Shown: positions 25,676-36,819, counted from the stretch's first letter. The stretch is DNA of 64,000 nucleotides from DASXMR01 sp036495525 (GCA_036495525.1 DASXMR010000076.1:1-64000), one strand, 5' to 3'. The notes: generated from the letters alone by a model not told the origin. Numbers and translations: made by a program.

Positions 25676-26197
25676 CTAGGCCGCCGCGCCGTCACCGCGG
25701 ACGAGCTCGAGGTAGGACAGGTAGACGGTGGCGAACGGCTCGCTGCCGTCGGCGAGCACGCGCCGCAGCCAGTCAGCCGCATGCTCGGCCTGGCCTACCA
25801 GCTCGGCCGGGTAGCCGTAGGCGAGGCGATGCTCGGCGAACTCGTCCTCGTCGAGCAGCTCCACCCGGCCGTCACGCATGCGCACCACGTCCAGGTCGAG
25901 GTCGATCATGGTCACCTCAGCCGGGCTTGGCCAGCTGACCGGCGTGGTGATGTCGCAGTAGATCTCTGTCTTGTTCGGCACGTCGTTGAACGCCGCTGTC
26001 CACCAGCCCTCGCGCGGGAACAGCATGACCCCCGCGTGCTGCAGCTGCACCAGCGGCCCGTCGCCCTTGCGCATGACCATCGGGGCCGGCGCTCCGGTCC
26101 ACACGCCGTGCTCGTCCTCGCCGAGCGCGCGCATGTCCTGATTCCAGTGCAGCGATCCGTCGTACTTGCGGTAGATCACCCGGACGTCAGCGGCCAT
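25676..26197 (-). CDS. DUF402 domain protein
   Basis: A 173-residue protein of the DUF402/FomD-like family. Typical features are VRVIYRKYDGSLHWN at the start and KTEIYCDITTP followed by MIDLDLDVVR in the core, where acidic residues bind metal. Related proteins act as nucleoside diphosphate or phosphonate-CMP hydrolases; the substrate here is unknown. The ATG at 26197 has no Shine-Dalgarno, but TACAGT lies 6 nt upstream, so a leaderless mRNA is plausible. It ends 12 bp after the FAD enzyme start in the direction of transcription and is probably cotranscribed with it. Confidence 0.82.
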   Translation of the reverse strand: MAADVRVIYRKYDGSLHWNQDMRALGEDEHGVWTGAPAPMVMRKGDGPLVQLQHAGVMLFPREGWWTAAFNDVPNKTEIYCDITTPVSWPSPAEVTMIDLDLDVVRMRDGRVELLDEDEFAEHRLAYGYPAELVGQAEHAADWLRRVLADGSEPFATVYLSYLELVRGDGAAA

Positions 26198-26243
26198 GAC
26201 CGAACTGTACTGGCGATCTCAGACGGTGCTGGCGGCCCGCCGG

Positions 26244-27626
26244 CTATGCCTGATCAGCGGTCCGCCTGGCCGCCCGCCCGCTGAACAGGTAGCCGGGACG
26301 ACCGTCCCGGAACTCCAGGAAGGTCACCAGCGACTCGTAGCCATCCTCGGCGGTATGGAATGCCCCGGGGTCGACTGGCCGCAAGGCCACTTCCGGGTCA
26401 GGCCCCTGGTGTAGCTCTGCCAGCGGACCGGTGAAGCTCGTGCGCCACACCAGCCGCCCGTCCTCGGCGCGCACCTCGTGCCGCACGCCGAGCCGCTCGT
26501 AGACTCCGGCGTAGTCCTGCAGCCGCAGCTCAGGCGCCGGATCGGCAGGCTGGGGCACCCGCGGCAGCCGCACCCCTGCGAGCGTCTCGAACAGCCAGCC
26601 GCCGAGATCGCGCCACAGCAGCTGACCCGCTTCCGCGTTGGTCAGCAGCACGATGACCAGATCGCGCTCGGGTATCCCCTCCAGGAACGAGACCTGGCCG
26701 ATGGTGCCGCCGCCGTGCCCGGCGACCCGCACTCCGAGGCAGTCGGTCAGCAGCCAGCCAAGGCCCTGCGCCTGCGGCACGTCCCTGGAGGGCGGCCTGG
26801 CCGCCTGGACCTCGAGCATCTGCTTAACGCTCTGCTCGCTGAGGATCCGCTCACCGCTGAGGGTCACGCCGCCGGACATGCAGGTCCTGGCGAACGTCGC
26901 CAGTTCAGCCGCGGTCGAGACGGTCCTGCTGCCGGCCGGTACGTGCGCTTCCTCCATGATCACCACGGGCGGCACCACCGGTGCCTTGTCCGGTCCTGGC
27001 ACATGGCCGACGGCGCAGCGGCGAGCCAGCATCTCCTCGGGCAGCACCGTGGTGTGCCGCATGCCGAGCGGCGCCAGGATGCGCTCACGGAGTGCCTGGT
27101 GGTACGGCATCCCGGTCAGCTTCTCCACCACATGCCCGGCCAGCACGAATCCTGAGTTGCAGTACGACCACAGCTGGCCTGGCTGGTGCACCAGGTCAAT
27201 GTCCCGCAGCGATTCGACGTATCGCGCGACCGCGCCGTCGCCGCGCCCGAAGCCCTGGAAATAGTCGCCCTGAATGCCGCTGGTATGGGTCAGCAGGTGC
27301 CGCAGCGTGATCAGGTCAGCCGCGCCAGGCTCGGCGAGCTGGAACGCGGGGACGTAGCGGCGGACCGGGGCGTCCAGGTCTGCCTGCCCGGCCTCGACCA
27401 GCTGCATCACCAGCGCGGTGGTCATGAGCTTTGTGTTCGAGCCGATCTGGAAGACCGAGTCGGTGGTGGCCGCCAGCGAGGTCCTCGCGTTCAGCACTCC
27501 GGTCGCGAAGTCCATGAGCTCGCTGCCCTGGCTGACGGCCAGCGCCGCACCCGGCACGTTATGGCGGCTGGCAAGCGCGTCGAGCCGGGCCTGAATGTCG
27601 GTGATATGGGCTATAAGCGACGTCAT
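26244..27626 (-). CDS. Serine hydrolase of the beta-lactamase (class C) family
   Basis: A 460-residue penicillin-binding-protein-like hydrolase. The nucleophile motif SxxK is SNTK in FQIGSNTKLMTTAL near residue 63. The second motif is YCN in LWSYCNSGFVLAG. The third, normally KTG or HxG, is GHGGG in VAGHGGGTIGQVSF. No signal peptide is visible, so it is probably cytoplasmic and acts as an esterase or D-aminopeptidase-like enzyme rather than a secreted beta-lactamase. The last 110 residues form an extra lipocalin-like domain common in this family. The start at 27626 has no strong ribosome site. Confidence 0.88.
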   Translation of the reverse strand: MTSLIAHITDIQARLDALASRHNVPGAALAVSQGSELMDFATGVLNARTSLAATTDSVFQIGSNTKLMTTALVMQLVEAGQADLDAPVRRYVPAFQLAEPGAADLITLRHLLTHTSGIQGDYFQGFGRGDGAVARYVESLRDIDLVHQPGQLWSYCNSGFVLAGHVVEKLTGMPYHQALRERILAPLGMRHTTVLPEEMLARRCAVGHVPGPDKAPVVPPVVIMEEAHVPAGSRTVSTAAELATFARTCMSGGVTLSGERILSEQSVKQMLEVQAARPPSRDVPQAQGLGWLLTDCLGVRVAGHGGGTIGQVSFLEGIPERDLVIVLLTNAEAGQLLWRDLGGWLFETLAGVRLPRVPQPADPAPELRLQDYAGVYERLGVRHEVRAEDGRLVWRTSFTGPLAELHQGPDPEVALRPVDPGAFHTAEDGYESLVTFLEFRDGRPGYLFSGRAARRTADQA

Positions 27627-27683
27627 GCACCGAGCCTAAACGGCGGGCTCGGCAATTCAGGCCTCGCGGCGGTGAATGCCAGG

Positions 27684-27723
27684 GGCCGTCAGTGCACGGG
27701 CAGCTGCCGGCGCGCTGACGGCC
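27684..27723 (-). terminator. Hairpin downstream of the cysteine hydrolase gene
   Basis: GGCCGTCAG (27684-27692) and CTGACGGCC (27715-27723) form the outer stem. The 22-nt centre contains GGCAGCTGCC, itself a palindrome, so the whole can fold into one long hairpin. It lies 20 nt beyond the stop of the minus-strand gene at 27743 and upstream of the serine hydrolase gene. Confidence 0.6.
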
Positions 27724-27742
27724 GCCTGAGCACGGCCCCCGC

Positions 27743-28348
27743 TCAGGCCAGGGCGTCGATGAACTCCTGCGCGGTCATCGGCCGGGAGAACATCGGGTAG
27801 TCGAAGCGCAGCGCGTTGTCGTGCTCCTCCGCCGACGTCGCCGCCAGGCAGTCGCTGAGCGTTACCACCTGATAGCCATTCTCGTAGCCGCTGCGCATGG
27901 TCGACTCAACGCAGCAGTTGGTCAGGAAGCCGCCGAGCACCAGCGTGCTGATGCCCTTGCTGCGCAGGATGAAGTCCAGGTTGGTGCTGGCGAAGGTGTC
28001 AAGGCCGCGCTTTCCCTCGATCACGATGTCACCGGGCTGCGGGGCGAGGGCGTCGACGATCGCCGCGCCCCAGCTGTCCTTGACGAACGCGTTGCCGTCG
28101 ACGACGCCCTTGAGAATGCCGTACGGATGCGAGCTGAGCTCGTTATAGCCCGGCGCGAAGGTGATCGGCGCGTGCATGATCGTCGCGCCGGCTGCCCTGG
28201 CCTTCTCGACTACCCGCCGGGTGTTGGCGAGCATGTCGGTCTTGTCCATCACATCGCTGACGGCGCCGTGCAGCACTCCGCCGTCGGTGGTGAAGTCGTT
28301 CTGGTATTCGATCAGCACAACAGCGGTGGACGTCGGGTCGATCGGCAC
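27743..28348 (-). CDS. Isochorismatase-family cysteine hydrolase
   Basis: A 201-residue cysteine hydrolase. The catalytic triad of the family is visible: Asp in VLIEYQNDF, Lys in VIEGKRGLD and Cys in GFLTNCCVEST, with the cis-peptide before it. Such enzymes hydrolyse amides such as nicotinamide, ureidoacrylate or N-carbamoyl compounds, or isochorismate. The menaquinone genes are 18 kb away, so no link to isochorismate is implied. The frame is open from 28381, but the GTG at 28348 follows GGAGGGG by 6 nt and is the better start. Confidence 0.88.
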   Translation of the reverse strand: MPIDPTSTAVVLIEYQNDFTTDGGVLHGAVSDVMDKTDMLANTRRVVEKARAAGATIMHAPITFAPGYNELSSHPYGILKGVVDGNAFVKDSWGAAIVDALAPQPGDIVIEGKRGLDTFASTNLDFILRSKGISTLVLGGFLTNCCVESTMRSGYENGYQVVTLSDCLAATSAEEHDNALRFDYPMFSRPMTAQEFIDALA

Positions 28349-28497
28349 GGTAATCCCCTCCGGGCGGGACGAGCGCGGCATTGAAATGTCACCGACTGCA
28401 GCCTCGTCGTCCTGAGCGACACGCGCCTGCGGTCAGCGCCAGCTCTCTTAGCCTGCCGGGCCGCCGGGCCGACTTCAAGCGGCCAGGTCCCGTCCGG

Positions 28498-29163
28498 CTA
28501 CCAGCCGCGGGCGCGCCACTCCGGCACGTGCGGCCGCTCGGTGCCGATCGTGGTGTCGGCGCCGTGACCGGGATACACCCAGGTCCCGTCCGGCAGCTCG
28601 GCGAAGATCCGCTGCTCCAGGTCGGTGATCAGCTGGCCGAACCGCTCGGGGTCACCCTGGGTGTTGCCCGGCCCGCCGGGGAACAGCGAGTCGCCGGTGA
28701 ACAGGTGCGGCTCGGCGGCCAGCTGGCCGTCCGCGTCGTAGCACAGCGCGATGCTGCCGGGCGTGTGCCCGCGCAGGTGGATGACCGACAGGGTGGCGTC
28801 GCCTACGCTCACCGTGTCGCCGTGGCTGACCGGCTGGGTGACCGGCACCGGCAGCGCGCCGGCGTCCTGCGGGTGCGCGGCCGTGGCGGCGCCGGTGGCC
28901 TGCTCTACCTCGCTCAGCGCCTCCCAGTGATCCCGGTGCTGGTGCGTGGTAATGATGGTCGCCAGCGGCGTGCCGCCGATGAGGCCGAGCAGGGTGTCCG
29001 CCTCGTTGGCCGCGTCGATCAGCGCGAGTTCCCCTGTGCTTGTGCAGCGCAGCAGGTAGGCGTTGTTGTTCATGGGCCCGACGGCCACCTTGGTGACAGT
29101 CAAGCCGGGCAGCTCCCTGGTGTCGGCCGGCCCGCCGACGGTGACGTCTCCGGTGTAGGTCAT
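28498..29163 (-). CDS. MBL-fold hydrolase, glyoxalase II-like (Rv1637c-like position)
   Basis: A 221-residue metal-dependent hydrolase. The signature is TTHQHRDHW, with one His after HLRGHTPGS, the bridging Asp in LFTGDSLF and the last His in YPGHGADT. NNNAYLLR near residue 32 is typical for this subgroup. In M. tuberculosis a related gene (Rv1637c) also lies next to uvrA. It is 25 bp downstream of a DinB-like mycothiol-dependent enzyme gene on the same strand, so both may act on mycothiol conjugates. The reaction is inferred to be thioester hydrolysis but is not proven. Confidence 0.85.
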   Translation of the reverse strand: MTYTGDVTVGGPADTRELPGLTVTKVAVGPMNNNAYLLRCTSTGELALIDAANEADTLLGLIGGTPLATIITTHQHRDHWEALSEVEQATGAATAAHPQDAGALPVPVTQPVSHGDTVSVGDATLSVIHLRGHTPGSIALCYDADGQLAAEPHLFTGDSLFPGGPGNTQGDPERFGQLITDLEQRIFAELPDGTWVYPGHGADTTIGTERPHVPEWRARGW

Positions 29164-29188
29164 CGGTGCTCCTTTTCTTGCCTGGTCA

Positions 29189-29920
29189 TTACCATGCGGG
29201 CACTGCTGGCAGGCGGCCGCCGGGCCCGGCTGTCAGCCCGGCGCCGTCGCTGCGCCCGAGCAGCCAGGCCAGCAGCGGCCCGCCCGGCCCGGACACCAGG
29301 CACCGCGGCCCGGCACTCGCCCTGGCGGCTGTGCCGATCCGGTAGCTCTGCCCGGTACTGATGTTGGTGAGCTCGGCTGGCTCGGCCGACTCGTCGGCGT
29401 CGAACGCGCTGGTGACGTTCTGCAGGAACTCGTCCACGAACGACTCAGGCCAGTCGTCCGGCCGGTAGCCCGCGTTCAGGTCGACGTGGTGGATCTCCAG
29501 CTCCGACAGCCGCCGCCGGAGCACGACCCAGGCCGGATGGGCCGGTCCGCGCAGGCCCCTGACGCTGGCCTGCCACGCCGTCGCGTCGAGCGTGCCGGCC
29601 TCCCGGCCGAATGCCTCGCCGGAATCGCTGATATCCGCGGCCAGCTCCGCGGCCGTCCGCCCGGCACCGGCGCTGATCTCCTGGTCACGTGCCTGAAGGC
29701 TGGCGTACTGGGGCGTTTCGATCCCGGTTCGGGCCCAGATGAGCAGGTTGCGCAGTCCGTCGGCGTTGCGCGCGATGTGCGTGAGCACGTGCCCGCGGCT
29801 CCAGCCAGGCAGCAGTGACGGCCCGGCCACCTCGATGTCGGTGATCCGGGTCGCGGTGGCCAGCACCCGGCGGTGGGCATCGGCTACCCGTTCCCGCAGC
29901 GCGACCGGGTCGCCTTGCAC
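29189..29920 (-). CDS. Mycothiol-dependent maleylpyruvate isomerase family protein
   Basis: A 243-residue protein of the DinB-like MDMPI family. Metal-site residues are seen in GWSRGHVLTHIARNADGL near the N-terminus and ELEIHHVDLNAGYRP in the middle; a small C-terminal domain follows. In this family a His triad holds a metal and the cofactor is mycothiol, the main thiol of actinobacteria. The frame opens at 29965, but the GTG at 29920 has GAGGAG 8 nt upstream. The operon partner is the MBL hydrolase at 28498. Maleylpyruvate itself may not be the substrate; the family is broad. Confidence 0.8.
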   Translation of the reverse strand: MQGDPVALRERVADAHRRVLATATRITDIEVAGPSLLPGWSRGHVLTHIARNADGLRNLLIWARTGIETPQYASLQARDQEISAGAGRTAAELAADISDSGEAFGREAGTLDATAWQASVRGLRGPAHPAWVVLRRRLSELEIHHVDLNAGYRPDDWPESFVDEFLQNVTSAFDADESAEPAELTNISTGQSYRIGTAARASAGPRCLVSGPGGPLLAWLLGRSDGAGLTAGPGGRLPAVPAW

Positions 29921-30132
29921 GGGCTCCACTCCTCTTGCTTCCTGTCCTGCGGTGTCCCCGGCCATCTTGCCCTACCGTGGCGGCAGGGCCGGGGCGAGGC
30001 TGCCCTGCCGCGCCCGGCTCGGCGCCAGCAGCGGCAGCCCGGCTGGCGAGGGAAGGTATCTGCCCTGCTGGCGGTTGTCATCGGTTGGCACGGGGGAGAG
30101 CGGGCAGCCGGTCGCTGAAATGCGGCCGTGTT

Positions 30133-30155
30133 TTGTCAGACCCGCTAGATACCAT
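30133..30155 (+). promoter_or_regulatory. RecA-NDp / PafBC-type promoter motif before uvrA
   Basis: TTGTCAGAC (30133-30141), eight bases, then TACCAT (30150-30155) match the mycobacterial LexA-independent damage promoter, which I recall as tTGTCRgtg-N8-TAnnnT. The first seven bases, the spacing and the TAnnnT part fit; the TG of GTG is changed. It lies 60 bp upstream of the uvrA start, as expected for a promoter. Confidence 0.55.
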
Positions 30156-30215
30156 GGCCTCGCGCCAGTTCAGCCCCCGATTCAGCCGCCCACAACGGGA
30201 GAAACCGAGCGCCAA

Positions 30216-33074
<2,859 letters not shown>

Positions 33075-33105
33075 CTACTCCGGCGGCCCGGCAGGGTGCC
33101 GTAGG

Positions 33106-34458
33106 GTGACGGCTGTGCGGGCACTTGGTGCTGCCGCGCTGGCAGCAGCCGCCGCGACCGCCCTGGCAGCCTGCTCGGCCGGGCAGCAGGCGCGGCCCGC
33201 CGGCCTGGCAGGCCAGCAGCCGGGCTCCGCCCGGCCAGCCTCCAGCTCGCCGGCCGGGCCGGCCAGCGGACAAGCAGTCCCGGCCAGCGGACAGGCAGCG
33301 CCGGGCCGAGGCGGGAAGGCCGGCCAGGCACCGGGGCCGGGTCGCCTGCCGCGCTACCCGTCCGGCGCGGCCGTCACCCGGTGCAGTACCAGGACCGGCC
33401 GGGCACCGGTGCTGCGAGACGTGCCAGCTGCTGCCGAGCGCGTGCCGGAGCCGCCGTTCGGCGTGGCGGCTGCCAGCTCCGGCTACTCGTTCGTCACGAT
33501 GGGCACTGGCGGGACGCTGGCCGCCGGCTCGGTGGCTGTCTTCCGTGACGGCGGCACTGGCCAGCCGGCGCAGCTGCGGCGGCTGTCGGCCGGGCCGCTG
33601 CCTCAGGGCGTGGCCCTGACCCGCGGCGGCCGTTACCTGCTGGTGGCCACCGGCTCCGGGATCACGGTCATCAGCGCGCGCCGGGCCGAGCTTGGCCGGC
33701 CGCGCGCCGTGCTCGGGGCGCTGACCAGCTCTGGGTCCGGGGCGATCGAAGTCGCGGTCACGCCGGACGGCTCGCTCGCCTTCGTCAGCCTGGAAGGCAG
33801 CAGCGAGATTGCCGTCTTCGATCTCCGGCAGGCCCTGGCCAGCCACTTCGTCCGGTCCGGCTATATCGGCAGCATCCCGGCCGGCTTCGCGCCCGTCGGG
33901 CTGGCGCTCTCGCCCGACGGGCGCTGGCTGTATGCCACCAGTGAGCAGTCGGCCGGCGGCTCAAGTGCGGGACTGCTGCAGGTGATCAGCGTTGCGGCGG
34001 CGAGGATCCGGCCGGCGGCCGCAACCGTGGCGGTGGTCAGGGCCGGCTGCGAGCCGGTCCGGGTGATCACCTCCGCTGACGGCCGGGTTGTGTGGGTGAC
34101 CGCGCGGGCCAGCAACGAGCTGCTCGGCTTCTCGGCGTCCCGGCTGCGCAGCAGCCCGGCCCGCTCTCTTGCCGCCGCCGTGCGGGTCGGCGAGCTGCCG
34201 GTAGGCGTCGCCCTGGCCGACGGCGGCCGCCGGCTCGTCATCGCCGATTCCGATCGCTTCGACATACCCGGCGGGCACGCCAGCCTGGCGGTGGTCAACG
34301 TTCCCGCCGCCCTCTCCGGCCGCGCCGCGCTGGCCGGCTACCTGAGCTCCGGCCGGTTCCCCAGGGAGCTGGCGCTGGAGCCAGGCGGGCGGAAGCTGCT
34401 GGTGACGAACTACGGCTCCCGGCAGCTGCAGGAGGTCCGGGTCACCGGCCTGCCCTGA
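33106..34458 (+). CDS. Beta-propeller lipoprotein (YVTN-like)
   Basis: A 450-residue predicted lipoprotein. The signal ends in the lipobox LAAC at about residues 20-23, followed by a 60-residue Ala/Gly/Pro linker. The rest is built of about seven propeller-like blades, visible as VALTRGGRYLLVATGSG, VAVTPDGSLAFVS, LALSPDGRWLYATSE, ADGRVVWVTARAS, LADGGRRLVIADS and LEPGGRKLLVTNYG. Such proteins bind surface partners; no catalytic residues are seen. Starts at GTG 33106 or 33115 are both possible. It follows uvrA by 31 bp and precedes the hydrolase by 21 bp. Confidence 0.85.
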   Translation: MTAVRALGAAALAAAAATALAACSAGQQARPAGLAGQQPGSARPASSSPAGPASGQAVPASGQAAPGRGGKAGQAPGPGRLPRYPSGAAVTRCSTRTGRAPVLRDVPAAAERVPEPPFGVAAASSGYSFVTMGTGGTLAAGSVAVFRDGGTGQPAQLRRLSAGPLPQGVALTRGGRYLLVATGSGITVISARRAELGRPRAVLGALTSSGSGAIEVAVTPDGSLAFVSLEGSSEIAVFDLRQALASHFVRSGYIGSIPAGFAPVGLALSPDGRWLYATSEQSAGGSSAGLLQVISVAAARIRPAAATVAVVRAGCEPVRVITSADGRVVWVTARASNELLGFSASRLRSSPARSLAAAVRVGELPVGVALADGGRRLVIADSDRFDIPGGHASLAVVNVPAALSGRAALAGYLSSGRFPRELALEPGGRKLLVTNYGSRQLQEVRVTGLP

Positions 34459-34479
34459 GGGCGGCTACGCTCGCGTCGC

Positions 34480-35076
34480 GTGGACCTGGTAACCGGCTAC
34501 GGACCGGCGCGGGCGGAGATCGACGACGCCGGGCGCGCGTTCCTGCTAGCCCTGACCCACGGCGCCGGCGGCGGCGTCGACTCGCCCGACCTGCTCGCCG
34601 TCCGGGACGCAGCCGTCCAGCTCGGCGGGATCGTGGCCAGGGTGATGCAGCCCTACCGGGTGCGCGGTGCCCGGGTGCCGGGCTCGGCTGTCCGGCAGGA
34701 CGCGGCCTGGCTGGAGATCATCAGCCAGCTGCATGAGCTATCCGGCGGCATCCCGCTGGTGCAGGGCGGCCGGAGCAACGGCGCGCGGGTCGCCTGCCGG
34801 ACAGCATCGGCGGCCGGGGCGCGGGCAGTCGTCGCGCTGGCTTTCCCGCTGCACCCGCCCGGCCGCCCGGAGCGCTCCAGGGCTGCCGAGCTGCGCGCGG
34901 CAGGCACCGATGTGCTGGTGGTCAACGGCGACCGCGACCCGTTCGGCGTGCCTGACCCGGCCGACGCCGCCAGCGTCGTGGTGCTGCCCGGCGAGACGCA
35001 CGGGCTGTCGCGGCACCCGGCCGCGGTCGGCCAGGCGGCTGGCAGCTGGCTGAGCGAGATTCTCGGCCTGGGTTAG
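34480..35076 (+). CDS. Small alpha/beta hydrolase (KANL3/TEX30-like)
   Basis: A 198-residue hydrolase. The nucleophile elbow is GGRSNGARVA (Ser), the acid is in VVNGDRDPFG and the His in GETHGLSRHP. LALTHGAGGG near residue 25 supplies the oxyanion loop. The length and motif order fit the dienelactone-hydrolase-like KANL3/TEX30 group, which lacks a lid domain. The substrate is unknown. GTG 34480 is the only sensible start and gives MDLVTGYGPAR. It is the last gene of the uvrA-side group, followed by weak inverted repeats and the convergent DUF5999 gene. Confidence 0.82.
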   Translation: MDLVTGYGPARAEIDDAGRAFLLALTHGAGGGVDSPDLLAVRDAAVQLGGIVARVMQPYRVRGARVPGSAVRQDAAWLEIISQLHELSGGIPLVQGGRSNGARVACRTASAAGARAVVALAFPLHPPGRPERSRAAELRAAGTDVLVVNGDRDPFGVPDPADAASVVVLPGETHGLSRHPAAVGQAAGSWLSEILGLG

Positions 35077-35149
35077 CCGCACGAGTCAGGCAGGTGCGGG
35101 AGGCGGCTGGCGCGCGGCACAGGGCGCGCGGGCGGACCGCCAGGCGGCG

Positions 35150-35404
35150 CTAAGCCGCCGGGGACTGCGAGCTAGTGTCCGGAGACGACTGTCCGGGACG
35201 GGCTGCGAATGGCTGCAGAACGAGGTCAGTCGGCCGGTGGGGGGCGATTGCGTCACCGTCGGGGAGAAGCTCTCCGGTGTCCTCGAAGACGACTATGCCG
35301 TTGCAGAGCAAGCTCCAGCCCTGCTCGGGGTGGCTGATGATGGTACGAGCCGCCTCACGGTCCGGACTGCCAGGGTCCGGGCAGGTCGGCGTGTGTGGGC
35401 ACAT
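35150..35404 (-). CDS. DUF5999 family small protein
   Basis: An 84-residue protein. MCPHTPTCP at the start and GWSLLCNGIVVFEDTGELL in the centre are the marks of this family, which is common in Streptomyces and relatives. Function is unknown; the conserved Cys and His residues could bind metal. The frame is open to 35509, but the ATG at 35404 has AGGAGG 7 nt upstream. A CRP-like palindrome (35431-35446) lies just before the ribosome site, suggesting regulation by a cyclic-nucleotide-type factor. Confidence 0.88.
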   Translation of the reverse strand: MCPHTPTCPDPGSPDREAARTIISHPEQGWSLLCNGIVVFEDTGELLPDGDAIAPHRPTDLVLQPFAARPGQSSPDTSSQSPAA

Positions 35405-35688
35405 TGCGTGCCTCCTGAATAGTCCCTCGCTGTGGTCTTGATCACACACTACTGTGCCAGTCAGACGACCTGGCCCAGCATGGGCCGTTGTTACGGTTTT
35501 CCTAGCCAAGCTTTGTAGCTTTCGTTATGTCCCGAGGTGCTGAGCCCAACCTGTTATACGTCTGTGACCAGGCTTCGGGATGAAAATGGCGATGGCGTGG
35601 CTGCAGCCCAACGGCACCGCAACGGCCGGCTGAAGGGTGCCATGGCCGCGCTGAGCGGGGCCGGCAGCTGTGCGCGGGCGCAGGCAGC
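35405..35688. promoter_or_regulatory. Control region of the DUF5999 gene with a CRP-like site
   Basis: This 284-bp region is poorer in GC than its surroundings, mainly between 35405 and 35590. TGTGG-TCTTGA-TCACA at 35431-35446 matches the Crp consensus TGTGA-N6-TCACA at nine of ten positions. It ends 27 bp from the start codon, so it may overlap the promoter. No gene is seen in the rest. Confidence 0.45.
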
Positions 35689-36123
35689 TCAGGCCGCGCT
35701 CGGGCCGAAAGCCCGCGCCTTCGGCAGGTCGGCGGCCTCGGCAGCGAGCGGCCGGGGGGGCATGCCGGTCAGCCGGTGCGTCTCGCGCAGCGTCAGCAGC
35801 CGCTCGGCCTCGTCGGTCCACGCGTGCACGGCTGGCGTGGCCATCGCCTTGCGCCGGTAGATCCGGTCCTCGTAGCCGCTGGGGCCGATCTCGGCCCGGC
35901 GCGCCGCGTACGCCGCGCGCATGACCTCGGTCAGCGCCTCGTCCAGGGTGCGCGCGAGCGGGTACTGCACGCTGTCGGGCGCCGCGGTCGCCTGCGCCTG
36001 CCTGAACCGCTGCTCCGCTGCCGTCGCGGCCTTGAGCAGCTCGTCGAAGTTCGCCGCGAGCGCCACGTCGGCCAGGTAGTCGGCCTGGGCCTGGGCGCTG
36101 ACCTGAGTGCGTCTGCCGATCAC
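35689..36123 (-). CDS. Hypothetical helical protein
   Basis: A protein of about 144 residues that I do not recognise. It is almost wholly helical and soluble: AQADYLADVALAANFDELLKAA, TLDEALTEVMRAAYAARRAEIG and HAWTDEAERLLTLRETHRL, broken here by short loops. No catalytic motif, membrane segment or Cys is present. The frame is open to 36258. The GTG at 36123 (VIGRRTQVSAQ) is chosen because the upstream part is Arg/Ala low-complexity, but its ribosome site is weak. It may be cotranscribed with the two small membrane-protein genes upstream. Confidence 0.6.
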   Translation of the reverse strand: MIGRRTQVSAQAQADYLADVALAANFDELLKAATAAEQRFRQAQATAAPDSVQYPLARTLDEALTEVMRAAYAARRAEIGPSGYEDRIYRRKAMATPAVHAWTDEAERLLTLRETHRLTGMPPRPLAAEAADLPKARAFGPSAA

Positions 36124-36167
36124 GGAGGCCAGCCTAGCGGACCGGCGCAGCCAGGCCGCCCGGCCGG

Positions 36168-36368
36168 CTAGCGGGCGAAATAGTGCCAGCCGAGCCAGAG
36201 CCAGCCGAGCAGGATCAGCACCCGGCCGGCCCGGCCGCGCATCAGGTAACCGAGCCACTCGCCGATGGTCGGGATCTTGTTGGTCGGCCGCCGGGCAACA
36301 AACTCCAGGGTCACGATGGCGCCGATCACGACCACGAAGCCGATGACGGTGATCAGGCGGGTGATCAC
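36168..36368 (-). CDS. Small two-pass membrane protein
   Basis: A 66-residue protein with two hydrophobic segments: LITVIGFVVVIGAIVTLEFV at about 5-24 and VLILLGWLWLGWHYF at the end. They are joined by a basic and polar loop containing RPTNKIPTIGEWLGYLMRG. It resembles short actinobacterial membrane proteins of the DUF6186 kind (tentative). It is 7 bp downstream of the membrane gene at 36376, so the pair is likely an operon. Function unknown. Confidence 0.7.
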   Translation of the reverse strand: MITRLITVIGFVVVIGAIVTLEFVARRPTNKIPTIGEWLGYLMRGRAGRVLILLGWLWLGWHYFAR

Positions 36369-36375
36369 GGGCGCC

Positions 36376-36819
36376 TCACCGCCGCACCAGGCCCCACCCG
36401 GCGAGCAGCCAGAGCAGGAAGGCGATGCTCTTGATCGGGTGCGGCCCGATCAGCGGATGGACCAGCAGGGTGAGGGAGGGGTGCGACCAGACCGAGTCAT
36501 CCCGGAACGCGGAGGCCTCCCACTCGAAGAGCACGCCGAGAACCACGATCCAGTAGGAGAACCCGGTGATGTCCAGGCTGTCCGGCGGCTTGATCCGCTC
36601 CGGTGCCCGGCCGTAGGCGATGACGGCTATGACCGCGCCGGGAAACAGCACGCTGAGCAGGGCCGTGCTGGAGAACGGCGCGGTACCGCCGGCCTCCCAG
36701 CAGTACCCGGCCAGGCCGGTGCCGATCACGAACCTGCGGATCCGTCGCCTGGCCCGGTCGCTGCCGAGCCAGCGGCCCGAGCGGCTGGGCTGCAAGCGGC
36801 CGACGTCGTCAGCAGCCAT
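36376..36819 (-). CDS. Membrane protein of unknown function
   Basis: A 147-residue protein with a basic N-terminus (ARRRIRRFV) and three to four membrane segments: FSSTALLSVLFPGAVIAVIAY, a segment around ITGFSYWIVVLGVLFEW, and the C-terminal SIAFLLWLLAGWGLV. HPSLTLLVHPLIGPHPIKS between them is His-rich. I know of no function. It precedes the two-pass protein by 7 bp. The start at 36819 (MAADDVGRL) is the only one that gives the basic leader. Confidence 0.65.
   Translation of the reverse strand: MAADDVGRLQPSRSGRWLGSDRARRRIRRFVIGTGLAGYCWEAGGTAPFSSTALLSVLFPGAVIAVIAYGRAPERIKPPDSLDITGFSYWIVVLGVLFEWEASAFRDDSVWSHPSLTLLVHPLIGPHPIKSIAFLLWLLAGWGLVRR

Noticed and set aside
27743..28348. Assigning the cysteine hydrolase to menaquinone or siderophore metabolism as an isochorismatase
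   Set aside because: The family is broad, and no isochorismate-using gene is adjacent; the men genes are about 18 kb away.
30142..30147. TAGATA-type -10 element directly after the TTGTCAG box of uvrA
   Set aside because: The spacing would be too short; the TAnnnT element at 30150-30155 fits the known 8-nt spacing better.
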